A stretch of 64,000 bases of DNA from Opitutaceae bacterium EW11 (GTDB lineage: Bacteria > Verrucomicrobiota > Verrucomicrobiia > Opitutales > Opitutaceae): the NCBI GenBank assembly GCA_003054665.1, contig QAYY01000001.1:62001-126000 (forward strand). The letters run 5' to 3'. Shown piece after piece: positions 54,726-63,700 of this stretch (the first letter of the stretch is position 1; every line of letters starts with the position of its first letter). Made by a program: the position numbers and the translations under genes. The notes below the pieces were generated by a model. It was not told the origin of the DNA. It saw only the letters and a list, made by a program, of their open reading frames with translations, and did not search any database.

Positions 54726-56738
54726 ATGGATTTCGTGCTGAATGACTCGCCCCGCTCGGAGTTCTCGATCCCGCCGATCGATTTCCGGGCGCAGCTCAAC
54801 GATGAGCAGTTCGCCGCCGTGACCGCCCCGGCCGGACCTCTCCTCGTGCTGGCAGGCGCGGGATCGGGAAAAACGCGCACGCTCACCTATCGCGTCGCCT
54901 ACCTGCTTTCCCAAGGGGTGAAGCCGGGCGAAATCCTGCTCCTGACGTTCACGAACAAGGCGGCCAAGGAAATGCTCCATCGCGTGTACGACCTCACCGG
55001 CGTGGAACCTTCGCGGTTCTGGGGCGGCACCTTCCACTCGATCGGCCACCGCGCGCTGCGCATCTACGGCGAAGCGATCGGCCTGCCGCGCAACTTCACC
55101 ATCCTCGACGCCGAGGAATCCGAGAGCCTGCTGAAGCAAGTGGTCGAGTCCGAGGACAAGCTGTTCTTCAAGGACAAGACGAACCCGCGCCCCGGGCCGC
55201 TCTTCGACGTGCTCTCCCTCGCGCGCAACACCCAGGAGTCCGTCACCGCGACGGTCGAGAAGCAGTTCCCGCAGTACGACGAAATCAAACATCGCTTTCC
55301 CGCATTCGCCGCGGCGTACGCCAAGAAGAAGCGCGAACAAAACGTCTGCGACTACGACGACCTGCTCGAGCTCTGGCACGACCTGCTGAAGAAGATGCCC
55401 GACGTGGCCCAGTATTTCGCCCACCGGTTCCGGCATGTATTGGTCGACGAATACCAGGACACCAACACGCTCCAGGCGGGCATCGTCGACGCGATCGCGT
55501 CCCACCACTGCATCATGGCCGTCGGCGACGACGCGCAGTGCATCTACTCCTGGCGCGGGGCGAATTTCGAAAACATCATCAGCTTCCCCGAGCGGCACCC
55601 CGGCACGGTAATCCACCGGATCGAGACGAACTACCGGTCGACGCCCGAGATTCTCAACCTTGCCAACGGCGTCCTCCTGGCGCAGCCCAAGGGCCGCCAT
55701 TTCGACAAGGAGCTCCGCGCTTCCCGCGGCCACTCGCAGAAGCCGTTTGTCGTTCAGGCCATGGACGACCGCGAGCAGGCCGAGTTTCTCATCAAGCGCA
55801 TCCGCGCCCTGGTCGAGGACGAGGGCGTTTCGCTCAACGAGATCGCAATCCTCTACCGGTCGCACTTCCTCGCCCTCGAAGCTCAGCTGGCGCTTTCGCG
55901 CGCCGGTATTCCTTATCACATTACAAGCGGCGTGAAATTCTTCGAGCGGCAGCACATCCGGGACCTGGTCGCCCTGTTGCGGTTCGTCTACAATCCGGCG
56001 GACGAACTCGCGTGGATGCGCATCGCCATCCTTCTTCCGAAGATCGGCGAGAAAGGCGCTCAGAAGATCCATGCCGCGGCGGCCGATCATGCGCGCCTCA
56101 TGCAGCGCGACTTCATCGACGCGCTCGCAACCGACGACGTGAAGACCAAGGTCGCCAAAGACGCAAAAGCGGACTGGGACCAGTTCTGTGCCTCGCTCAA
56201 GCAAGTCGCCGAGGTGATGCGCGAGGCCAAGCCCAGCGATGCCGTCGAGACGGCGATCGACGGCTGGTACGGCGACTACCTGAAGGGAGCGTTCGCCGAC
56301 TACATCGAGCGGCTCGAGGAACTGAAGGCGCTGGTGGGCTTCGCCGCGCGGTTCGATTCGATGCAGGATCTGCTCGCGCAGATCGTGCTGCTCAACGGCG
56401 AAACGAGCGACCGTCAGGTCGATCCCGACGCGGAGGCCGTCAAGCTCACCACGGTGCACCAGGCCAAGGGACTCGAATACGACGTTGTCTTCCTCATCGG
56501 CCTCGCCGACGGCATGTTCCCAGGCCGGCGTTCCATCGAGGCCGGCGACGTGGAGGAAGAGCGGCGGCTGTTCTACGTCGCCGTCACCCGCGCCAAGAAC
56601 GAACTTTATCTCTGCTATCCTCGCGTCGCGACCCGGGGCGGTCCCGGCGGCATGCTGCTGACGCCGAGCCGGTTCCTCGCCGAACTCTCAAACGACCTCT
56701 ACGAGCCGCTGAGGATCAAGCGCAACTACGGCTGGTAG
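54726..56738 (+). CDS. UvrD/PcrA/Rep-type superfamily I DNA helicase
   Basis: A 670-residue ATP-dependent 3'-5' DNA helicase. Motifs in order: Q motif LNDEQFAAV near 24-32, Walker A AGAGSGKT at 43-50, TFTNKAAKEM (Ia), VDEYQDTN (II) near 240, GDDAQCIYSWRGA (III), ETNYRSTPEIL (IV), TTVHQAKGLEYDVVFL (V) and VAVTRAKNELYL (VI). The length fits Rep or PcrA better than full UvrD, and I cannot decide between them. It begins after a 279-bp divergent region and ends with a repeat-bearing spacer. Confidence 0.92.
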   Translation: MDFVLNDSPRSEFSIPPIDFRAQLNDEQFAAVTAPAGPLLVLAGAGSGKTRTLTYRVAYLLSQGVKPGEILLLTFTNKAAKEMLHRVYDLTGVEPSRFWGGTFHSIGHRALRIYGEAIGLPRNFTILDAEESESLLKQVVESEDKLFFKDKTNPRPGPLFDVLSLARNTQESVTATVEKQFPQYDEIKHRFPAFAAAYAKKKREQNVCDYDDLLELWHDLLKKMPDVAQYFAHRFRHVLVDEYQDTNTLQAGIVDAIASHHCIMAVGDDAQCIYSWRGANFENIISFPERHPGTVIHRIETNYRSTPEILNLANGVLLAQPKGRHFDKELRASRGHSQKPFVVQAMDDREQAEFLIKRIRALVEDEGVSLNEIAILYRSHFLALEAQLALSRAGIPYHITSGVKFFERQHIRDLVALLRFVYNPADELAWMRIAILLPKIGEKGAQKIHAAAADHARLMQRDFIDALATDDVKTKVAKDAKADWDQFCASLKQVAEVMREAKPSDAVETAIDGWYGDYLKGAFADYIERLEELKALVGFAARFDSMQDLLAQIVLLNGETSDRQVDPDAEAVKLTTVHQAKGLEYDVVFLIGLADGMFPGRRSIEAGDVEEERRLFYVAVTRAKNELYLCYPRVATRGGPGGMLLTPSRFLAELSNDLYEPLRIKRNYGW

Positions 56739-57118
56739 CGCGCAGTTGGTAGCTGGCGATTTGTAGTTGGTAGTTGGTGACGTTCCGTGTTGGGACGATG
56801 CTGCGGCGGAGGCCTCCTGGGCATCCCCGCTCGCTAACCAGACCGCACCTTCAGCGGACCAACGTCCGATATCCAACGTCTCCGCGCGCAACGCGGTCTT
56901 CGCGGTCAGGTGTCCTTATGCACGTTGACAATTCTCCTAATGTCGCTCCGGTGTGGGGCCGCTAGGCGCTGTTCTTCCCCCCCCAGGACCCCACCCCACG
57001 ACTCACGGCGCAAGGCTCGTTCGCGTTTTCCAGGACGGGGAGCCTTTTGCCGTTTTCGCGGGCACGTGTCCGCTCACGAGGGGCTGGGGCGCCCCGCGCG
57101 CCCCAAACCGCATCACCC
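56739..57118. other. 380-bp spacer with TAGTTGG repeats, no gene
   Basis: The first 45 bp carry AGTTGGT, AGCTGG and two perfect TAGTTGG units (56764-56777). The rest shows no gene; it precedes the TonB-dependent receptor and should hold its promoter. A run of eight C lies near 56977-56984. Confidence 0.5.
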
Positions 57119-60100
57119 ATGACACTCGCCCACTGTCTTCGCTTCGGACTCATCCGGCTCCGGATGAGTCTTGGTCTCGCCTCGCTCGCGTTCACTCTGC
57201 CGGTCGCTGCCTCCGCGCAGCAGGCCGGCGCAATCACCGGCCGCGTCGTCGACGCCGCGACTGGAAAATACCTCGAAGGCGCCGAAATCTCCGTCGAGGG
57301 ATCGAAGATCCGCACGGTCACCCAACGAGCCGGCGTATTCAGTCTGACCAACCTTCCCGTTGGACCGCAGCGAGTCGTGGTCGCCTACCCCGGCCTGGAA
57401 ACGAAAACCGAGTCCGTCACGATCGAGCCTGGAAAGCCGACCGACATCACCGTGCGCCTCTCGTCCGGCGACATCATCACCCTGGCCGAATACCGCGTCG
57501 AAAGCGCCAAGGAAGGCATGGCCCAGGCAATCGCCCTCCAAAAGGTCTCGATCCAGAGCAAGCTCGTGGCGGCGAGCGATCAGTTCGGTCCGATCAGCGA
57601 GGGCAACGTCGGCGAGTACCTGAAATACCTTCCCGGCATCAGCATCGACTACAACGCCAACGACGCGCGCGGCGTGAGTCTCCGAGGGTTGAATACCTCG
57701 TTCACCGTGGTCGCCGTCGACGGCACGCCGATGGCCGCGAGTTCCTCCATCTCCGACACCCGGCGTTTCGAGTTCGAGCAGATCGCGATGAACAACGTCG
57801 AGACGACGGAGCTGTACAAGACGATGACGCCCGACATCCCCGCCAACGCCACCGGCGGCTTCGTCAATTTCGTCACGAAGAGCGCCTTCGACCGCCAGGA
57901 AACCAGCCTGCTCACCTACGACCTCTCCTTCGTCGTCCCGAGCACCAATTTCTCCCTCGGCAAGAAGTCCGGCGTCTGGGGCAACGATTCTCACTACCTG
58001 GTTCGGCCGAACCTGGAGATGAACTACGCGCGCCGGATCACCGACAAGATCGGCATCAACTTCAACTACCGGTTTTCCGAACGCTACGACGATTCGCCGC
58101 GCATCGAGTACGGCTGGGTGACCGCCACGCCGGGCGGCGCGTCGACGAGCCTCTGGTCGGCCCCCCGGCTCGCCAGCCTCAACGTCCGCACCGAACAGAA
58201 ACTCACGCACCGCGAGGCCTTCGCCACCAAGCTCGACTACCACGTCAGCGACGACACGAAGCTGATCCTCTCGGGCCAGTGGAACTGGTACGACCTTCAC
58301 TTTCATCAGCGCGGGCCCCAGTTCGCGTTTGGAAACGCCTCGACGCGCTCCGGTCTCGGCACCGACACCGAGTCGACGTTCACCTCCGCCTCCACCGGCT
58401 ACTCGGTCGGAAACAACGTTCTCTATCGAAACAAGTACGGCACGACCTGGCACTTCAACGGCACGCTGAGTCACGACTTTTTGAATGCATCCAAGGCCTG
58501 GATCACGGCCTACTGGTCGCGGGCCGACGGACAATACCGCGATGTTCAGAAAGGCTGGATCGGAAACCTCCAGCCCGCCCTGAACGCGTCGCTCTACAAC
58601 AGCTTCACGTTTTCTCACGTCTTCGATCGCGAGCTTCCGGACATCTCGCTCGCGCTGAACGGCTCTCCGGTTCCCCTCGACGCCATGCGCTCGCTGGCAA
58701 ACTACACGTTGAGCGGCACGCTCGCCAACGCCGAGCGGCCCTGGACGGCAAATGAAACGAAAGACGGAGTCAGCGGCCACTACCGCTTCGAAATCCCCAA
58801 CACGCCGGTCCCGGTCTCGCTCCAGGTCGGCGCGGCCTACGACAAAACAAAACGCGACATCGAGCGCGCCGTGATCACGGGCGCGCTTCCCTCCGCCGTC
58901 ACCGGCACGAGCCTCGCGTCGATGCTCGACGAAGGATTCAACAAGGACGTCGCCTACGGTTTCGGGACGTACCAGGTGATGGACCCCTACGAGGCCTTCA
59001 CGCAGTACGGTTCTCTGCTCACCCGCGTCGCGAACGACTTCTATCGCAACTTCGACGAGGACAACACCGCGATCTACCTGCGGGGGGATGTGAATGTCAC
59101 ACCGGACCTTCTGCTGGTGGGCGGCGTCCGCTGGGAACAACACAAGCTCGACGGCACCGCCGTGGACCGCGCAAATCCTCGCTCGAAACCGGCCGCGACG
59201 GACCTCAAGTACGACTCGTATTACCCTTCACTCCAACTGAAGTACAATCCCGCCGCACTGAAGCCGCTGGTCGTTCGTGCGGGAGTCAGCCGCACCGTCG
59301 GGCATCCCGACTACGGCGAGATCCTTCCCAACGTGACGGAGGGCGACGTCGGCCGAGCAAACGGGGTGATCACCATTCCCACTCCCGGACTCAAGCCGTA
59401 CTACTCCACCAACTACGATGTCGCGGTGGATTTTTACCTCCACAACACCGGCGTGGTCGGCGTGGCGTTATTCCGGAAGGACGTGAAGAATTTCATCATC
59501 TCCCGGCCGATGACGTCCGCGGAAATCGCCGCGTACGCCGCGGAGTTCAACGTTTCGGCCGCGGACATCGGCTCCGGCAACTTCGTCGTCAATGGCCCCG
59601 ACACCAGCGTGCAGGGCGTGGAGTTGAGCTACGCCCAGACGCTCAGCTTCCTGCCGAAGCCGCTGAACGGTCTGAGTATCCAGGCGAACATGACGCTGAC
59701 CGACGCCAGTTCCAGCAGCAACGATGCCCTGCTCGCCCAGATGCGAGGCGCCGCTCAGAAGACGGCGAATCTCGTGATCGGCTACCGCTACGGACGGTGG
59801 GCCCTGACGGCGTCGACCAACTGGACGGGCGACACCGAGTTCAGCGGCGCGGTCAACACCGATTGGTTCACCGGAACGGCGAATGCCGATCCGAACCTCG
59901 ACACTCGGTTGGTCTCCGTCAAACGCGCCACGACCACGACCAACGTGAAGATCGAGTACCAGTTGGATCGACGGTTCACGTTGTATTTCCTCGTGAACAA
60001 CATCTTCAACGAAGGCCGCGACGACTACCTGCGCGGCTATCTGCCGGAGCACGCGAGCTTCGAGCTGCCGCGCACGCACTACCACTTCGGCGAGCCGTAT

Positions 60101-60130
60101 CTGAGCCTCGGTGTCCGGGGCGCTTTCTGA
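57119..60130 (+). CDS. TonB-dependent outer-membrane receptor
   Basis: A 1003-residue outer-membrane transporter. A signal peptide (about 1-34, ending ASAQQ) is followed by a carboxypeptidase-regulatory-like beta-sandwich (about 36-118, GAITGRVVDAATGKYLEGAE), then the plug domain (about 150-275, YLKYLPGISIDYNANDARGV and VVAVDGTPMAASSS) and a 22-strand-type barrel ending in the terminal phenylalanine of LGVRGAF. This form is abundant in polysaccharide-using Verrucomicrobiota and Bacteroidota. No adjacent SusD-like or enzyme gene identifies the ligand. The ATG at 57119 gives the signal peptide directly. Confidence 0.93.
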   Translation: MTLAHCLRFGLIRLRMSLGLASLAFTLPVAASAQQAGAITGRVVDAATGKYLEGAEISVEGSKIRTVTQRAGVFSLTNLPVGPQRVVVAYPGLETKTESVTIEPGKPTDITVRLSSGDIITLAEYRVESAKEGMAQAIALQKVSIQSKLVAASDQFGPISEGNVGEYLKYLPGISIDYNANDARGVSLRGLNTSFTVVAVDGTPMAASSSISDTRRFEFEQIAMNNVETTELYKTMTPDIPANATGGFVNFVTKSAFDRQETSLLTYDLSFVVPSTNFSLGKKSGVWGNDSHYLVRPNLEMNYARRITDKIGINFNYRFSERYDDSPRIEYGWVTATPGGASTSLWSAPRLASLNVRTEQKLTHREAFATKLDYHVSDDTKLILSGQWNWYDLHFHQRGPQFAFGNASTRSGLGTDTESTFTSASTGYSVGNNVLYRNKYGTTWHFNGTLSHDFLNASKAWITAYWSRADGQYRDVQKGWIGNLQPALNASLYNSFTFSHVFDRELPDISLALNGSPVPLDAMRSLANYTLSGTLANAERPWTANETKDGVSGHYRFEIPNTPVPVSLQVGAAYDKTKRDIERAVITGALPSAVTGTSLASMLDEGFNKDVAYGFGTYQVMDPYEAFTQYGSLLTRVANDFYRNFDEDNTAIYLRGDVNVTPDLLLVGGVRWEQHKLDGTAVDRANPRSKPAATDLKYDSYYPSLQLKYNPAALKPLVVRAGVSRTVGHPDYGEILPNVTEGDVGRANGVITIPTPGLKPYYSTNYDVAVDFYLHNTGVVGVALFRKDVKNFIISRPMTSAEIAAYAAEFNVSAADIGSGNFVVNGPDTSVQGVELSYAQTLSFLPKPLNGLSIQANMTLTDASSSSNDALLAQMRGAAQKTANLVIGYRYGRWALTASTNWTGDTEFSGAVNTDWFTGTANADPNLDTRLVSVKRATTTTNVKIEYQLDRRFTLYFLVNNIFNEGRDDYLRGYLPEHASFELPRTHYHFGEPYLSLGVRGAF

Positions 60131-60188
60131 GGGTTCAACCGCCGCCGCTTGGCGCCGTTCGGGCCTATCCCGGCGGCGCAGTTCGCGG

Positions 60189-60356
60189 TCATTCGACGAG
60201 CTTGCGAGCCACTTTCCAGCCGGCGTAAACGCCGAGCAGGCTGCCCGCGCCGCTGAGGAAAAAACATCCGACAAACTCCAGGCCGATCAGCTCGCCCAAA
60301 GCCCAGAAGGCATAACCGCCGACAGCGCTTCCGACGAAGATGAAGAGTTTGTTCAC
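60189..60356 (-). CDS. Small two-helix membrane protein (55 residues)
   Basis: A short frame begins with GTG at 60356, gives 55 residues and stops at 60189. It encodes two hydrophobic helices with small-residue packing: LFIFVGSAVGGYAFWALGEL and VGCFFLSGAGSLLGVYAGW, ending in the positively charged KVARKLVE. The clean hydrophobic pattern, glycine motifs and GC-rich third positions support a real gene. An in-frame stop four codons upstream rules out a longer form. It is convergent with the TonB-dependent receptor gene. Function is unknown. Confidence 0.7.
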   Translation of the reverse strand: MNKLFIFVGSAVGGYAFWALGELIGLEFVGCFFLSGAGSLLGVYAGWKVARKLVE

Positions 60357-60583
60357 GGTTGACCGTCTTCATCGGGTCGAGCCCGGGCCGACTTTAGCCA
60401 AGCCAGCGTTTTTCCCGGATTTGCCGCGCCAAAGCCGTCCGAAGGATCGGCCGCTCGGTGCCATTGGGGCCGAGCGGTCCTCAGACTCCCGAACCCGCGC
60501 TGGCCACCCACGCCAGCCGGCGGAGTTCTCTCGCTTCCGCTGCGGGAGAAAGGGCTTACGCCTCCCGTTACGGTTCCTATTGC

Positions 60584-61078
60584 CTAAAACTGATCGGCCC
60601 GGGCCTGGGCGGAGAAGTGGTCGAGCAGCGACGAAACCGGTTGGTGCACCAGATCCTTCGACACCACTCGCTGCAATCTTGCGCGCGCGGCCGACGGCAC
60701 TCCTTCCAGAAATGAACGCTCGAGTTCGGCAGGAGCGGCGAAATCCCAGGTGGCTTCCGGCCGCTCTCTGAGAAAGGCGTCGATCCGGCGGGATATCTCC
60801 TCGTTTCTGCGTCGGTCGATCTCGCGATGCATCGGCAGTCGCTCGTCGATCGACATGCCGGTGCGCCGCGCGGGCGCACCGGGGGCGGAAGCTCGCGAGC
60901 GGGAGCTCTGAAAACGCCCAGCCCTGTCGGCGTCGTTCTCTGCATAGCTTTTTACCCCCAGAGGAAAGTCGAGGGACTCCACCTCGCGAAGCGAAGGCCG
61001 CATCTGCTCGGGCGTCTGCGTCCGGACGAAAAAACGGAGATGTCCCTGGTCGGCGACGATGACGTAATGATCGCTCAT
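60584..61078 (-). CDS. Host-attachment / eRF1-like family protein
   Basis: A 164-residue cytoplasmic protein resembling the host-attachment (Host_attach, baeRF-like) family. It starts MSDHYVIVADQGHLRFFVRT, the family's usual first strand, followed by a basic disordered stretch (SSRSRASAPGAPARRTG) and a helical C-terminal part with LLDHFSAQARADQF. Relatives have been linked to plant attachment in Agrobacterium and to release-factor-like folds; the role here is unknown. The ATG at 61078 was chosen as the family-like start. Confidence 0.75.
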   Translation of the reverse strand: MSDHYVIVADQGHLRFFVRTQTPEQMRPSLREVESLDFPLGVKSYAENDADRAGRFQSSRSRASAPGAPARRTGMSIDERLPMHREIDRRRNEEISRRIDAFLRERPEATWDFAAPAELERSFLEGVPSAARARLQRVVSKDLVHQPVSSLLDHFSAQARADQF

Positions 61079-61605
61079 GATGCTAGAATTGCGGGTTGAG
61101 ACGAATGGTCCCGCGCCGGGCCGTCGCGGCCAGCGCGCCTTCGCGAAGGACCGAGAGGCTTCGCAACCGTTCCGCCCGGGCGGGCAATACGTAGCGGCCG
61201 TCCAACTACACCGGACGGCCGCCCCGTGACGCGACGGGAATCGCGGGAACCCTGCCGACGGGCGGCGCGACGGCACGCCAGCCATCGTTTCCCGACTATC
61301 CCGCGAGCGGTGGCGCTGGCCGATTTCGGTCAAAGACTCGCTCGCTGGCAGGTTGGCATCCGTCCTGCTTAGTTATTTTTCAGTCTACGGTTTCTTCCGT
61401 TCAGCGGAAGTTAGGGGTAAACAAGAACACAACGAGCGGATCGCTTAGGGGTAGGCGATCCGCTCATCTTGTTTCCCTTGGACGGTCGCCCGCCGTGCTT
61501 GTCCGCGAAGCCTGTATCCACAAAGCAAGTTTCGCCCGCCGTACAATAATGCGTAGCGCCGGGCACTTGGCTCTCCTGCGGCGGGCTCTACTCTCCCGCG
61601 CAGCC
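61079..61605. other. 527-bp region without a gene, holding a large hairpin
   Basis: Apart from the hairpin at 61419-61474 no gene or RNA was recognised. A GC-rich palindrome (CCGCCCGGGCGGG, about 61172-61184) is also present. Part of the region must serve as promoter for the esterase gene at 61606. Confidence 0.4.
61419..61474. terminator. Long two-part hairpin, possible bidirectional terminator
   Basis: An inner perfect 11-bp stem (61434-61444 with 61455-61465, 10-nt loop) is flanked by an outer 8-bp stem (AAACAAGA at 61419-61426 with TCTTGTTT at 61467-61474). The left side of the internal loop is ACACAAC and the right side a single A. The loop contains TTAGGGGTA, also present just before the structure at 61411-61419. 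The tails are only moderately T-rich. Confidence 0.6.
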
Positions 61606-62487
61606 ATGAAATCACCCCTCGTCTGCCTTGGGCTCGTCTTGTGCACGGTTTTGCCCGGCTTTGCCGCCGCAGCCGAAACCGCCGCGTCCCCGTTTCCGGC
61701 TCACATGATACCGGATTCGGAATTGCGCGTGCTTCCTAAAACCTCCGCCGGCCGGCAGTACCAGTTGCACGTTGGCCTTCCGGCAAGCTACCGGAAAGAG
61801 CCACAACGTCGCTATCCCGTCGTGTACGTTACCGACGCGTATTGGGACTTCCAGAAGATCACCGCGATCGAAGGCAGCCTCGTCTATGACAAGGTCGTCC
61901 CGGAGTTCATCACCGTCGGCCTCGGCTACGCCGGAGAAAACCTCGATTACGGTTCCATGCGGCTGTGGGAGCTCTCGCCGGCTCCGTTCGGCTCCAACGC
62001 CGCCACGGGGCACGCCGCGGATTTTCTGAAGACAATCGAGAAGGAAATCATTCCCTTCGTGGAACGGGAGTACCGGGCCGACCCGGCACATCGTGTCCTG
62101 GCGGGAGCATCGCTGGGCGGCTTGTTCACGCTGTACGCGATGTACACCACCCCGGATCTATTCCAGGGCTATGTCGCAGCCACGCCCGCCGTGGTGGTCG
62201 GAAACGACTGGCTTTTCGGCTACGAGGAGGACTTCGCCAAATCCGGAAAGCCGATCAACGCCCGCGTCTACGTCGCCGGCGGCGGCAACGAATCGCCGAG
62301 CTTTCTGGGCGGCGTTCTGCGGATGAACCAGCGTATCGTATCTCGGCACTACAAGGGTCTGGCTTACGATTTCCGGATCATCGACGGCGAGCGTCACGCC
62401 GGCATGCAATTCGAAGCGTACGTCCGCGGCCTGCGGTTCGTGTTCGCCCCGCTCGCGCCTGAGAACGGTCCTTCGACCAGCCCGTAG
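61606..62487 (+). CDS. Secreted alpha/beta-hydrolase, esterase D / IroE-like
   Basis: A 293-residue exported hydrolase with a signal peptide (MKSPLVCLGLVLCTVLPGFA). The nucleophile elbow is LAGASLGGLFTLYAMY (Ser near 169), with RYPVVYVTDAYWDFQ near 69-83 as the early strand and oxyanion region, and the histidine in DGERHAGMQ near the C-terminus. Relatives cleave trilactone siderophores, acetyl-xylan or feruloyl esters; the sequence does not decide. The upstream open frame has no family features, so the ATG at 61606 is used. Confidence 0.88.
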   Translation: MKSPLVCLGLVLCTVLPGFAAAAETAASPFPAHMIPDSELRVLPKTSAGRQYQLHVGLPASYRKEPQRRYPVVYVTDAYWDFQKITAIEGSLVYDKVVPEFITVGLGYAGENLDYGSMRLWELSPAPFGSNAATGHAADFLKTIEKEIIPFVEREYRADPAHRVLAGASLGGLFTLYAMYTTPDLFQGYVAATPAVVVGNDWLFGYEEDFAKSGKPINARVYVAGGGNESPSFLGGVLRMNQRIVSRHYKGLAYDFRIIDGERHAGMQFEAYVRGLRFVFAPLAPENGPSTSP

Positions 62488-62543
62488 AGGTCGGACTTCG
62501 CCTCCTCCTCGTCACCGCGCCGAACCCACGCGCGGTGCCGAGT

Positions 62544-62804
62544 TCAGGGTTTCCGCTTTTTGCTCCAGTAGGTCAGCGGATCCTCAAAACATGTGCCCGG
62601 CAACTCTTCCACCCGGGCGCGGAAAAACGACTCTGCGTCTTTCACCCCCTGATTGTACGCAAAGGGGGCAACCTCCTTCAGAAAATAACTGAGCACGAAG
62701 CCGGACTGCATCTCGCTGAGATCGACTTCGAGTTCCTCCCGAAAAAACCGCCGGATCGACGCCGCGGTCTCCGCAACTTCCTGTTTGTTCAGTTCAATCG
62801 CCAT
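62544..62804 (-). CDS. DUF2164-family protein
   Basis: An 86-residue helical protein of the DUF2164 family. It shows ASIRRFFREELEVDLSEMQS near 15-34 and FLKEVAPFAYNQGVKDAESF near 41-60, the core of the family, and ends with a basic tail. Function is unknown. It is convergent with the esterase gene, 57 bp apart. Confidence 0.88.
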   Translation of the reverse strand: MAIELNKQEVAETAASIRRFFREELEVDLSEMQSGFVLSYFLKEVAPFAYNQGVKDAESFFRARVEELPGTCFEDPLTYWSKKRKP

Positions 62805-63217
62805 GCCCCGAGTCAGACGAGCCCGCCCAGCAGTTCAAGCGACTCCGCGGCGGGCGTGAAGCGGAGGATTTGATACCGCTCCGGCCGCCCATGCGCTCTT
62901 CACGCGGTGGGCCCGCAAGCGGGCGTGGCATCCACGCATCCACGTCGGCAGTACAACGGAGGCCCTGAACACGCCCTGACAGAAACGAAGCTGGCCTCGG
63001 CGGGAGCATTCCCGCCCTCACGTCGATCGGAGACTCCGGCGGGATCGCGTGAGCCCGCCGACCGAGTTCATCGATCAAGCAGTCGCGCTGGCCCGCCGCG
63101 GACAAGAGCGACGTCCGCCTCGGCCCACGTCGTCCAACCCGCCAAACGAACGAGGAGCCTGGTAGCCCAGGCTCCTCGCAGTGAAAATCGGTTATCCGGC
63201 CGATCGAAACAGGCGGA
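62805..63217. other. 413-bp spacer with ssb terminator and repeat-like sequence
   Basis: No gene is seen. GTGGGCCCGCAAGCGGGC at 62906-62923 and nearby strings resemble the GC-rich intergenic elements elsewhere in the window. The ssb terminator lies at its right end (63151-63178). Confidence 0.45.
63151..63178 (-). terminator. Terminator-like hairpin after ssb
   Basis: A perfect 12-bp stem (63151-63162 with 63167-63178) with a 4-nt loop lies 40 nt past the ssb stop. The following minus-strand sequence TTCGTTT is only weakly T-rich. Confidence 0.7.
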
Positions 63218-63700
63218 TCAAAACGGTACGTCCTCGTCGATATCCTGCGACGGAGCGGCGGGAGCATTGCGGGAGGCGCCGCGCGGCGGCGGGACGTTGC
63301 GCTCGGCGGGAGCGGTCTGATCGACCCCCTCGTCGGAACCCGCGGCGCCGCCTCCACCCGCGCCGCCACGGCCGGAGAGGAACTGAACGTTTTCCAGCAC
63401 GACCTTAAGCTTGCTGCGCTTTTGTCCGCTCTGTTTGTCCTCCCAAGAGTCGAACTTCAACCGTCCTTCCACCATCGCGGGGCTGCCTTTGGTCAGATAC
63501 TTCGAAACGAGTTCGCCCTGTTTGCCCCAGGCTTCGATGTCGATGAACGCCGTCTCGTCGCGCGTCTGGCCGGACTCGTCTTTGAACTGGCGGTTCACCG
63601 CCAGGCCAAACTGGCAGATGGCCGTGCCTTTGGGGGTTACGCGAAGTTCGGGATCGCGCGTCAGATTGCCGATGAGAAAAACCTTATTGAGGTAGGCCAT
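63218..63700 (-). CDS. ssb: Single-stranded DNA-binding protein
   Basis: A 160-residue protein with an N-terminal OB-fold (about 1-110: MAYLNKVFLIGNLTRDPELR, then AFIDIEAWGKQGELVSKYL and SPAMVEGRLKFDSWEDKQ), a glycine-, proline- and alanine-rich linker, and the acidic tail DIDEDVPF that recruits replication and repair partners. It binds single-stranded DNA as a tetramer. The ATG at 63700 is the family start. The gene is followed by a hairpin terminator. Confidence 0.97.
   Translation of the reverse strand: MAYLNKVFLIGNLTRDPELRVTPKGTAICQFGLAVNRQFKDESGQTRDETAFIDIEAWGKQGELVSKYLTKGSPAMVEGRLKFDSWEDKQSGQKRSKLKVVLENVQFLSGRGGAGGGGAAGSDEGVDQTAPAERNVPPPRGASRNAPAAPSQDIDEDVPF

Noticed and set aside
57113-59143. 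676-codon minus-strand frame
   Set aside because: Antisense to the TonB-dependent receptor.
61411-61474. Integron attC site
   Set aside because: The hairpin lacks the conserved GTTRRRY/RYYYAAC ends and no integrase gene is seen.
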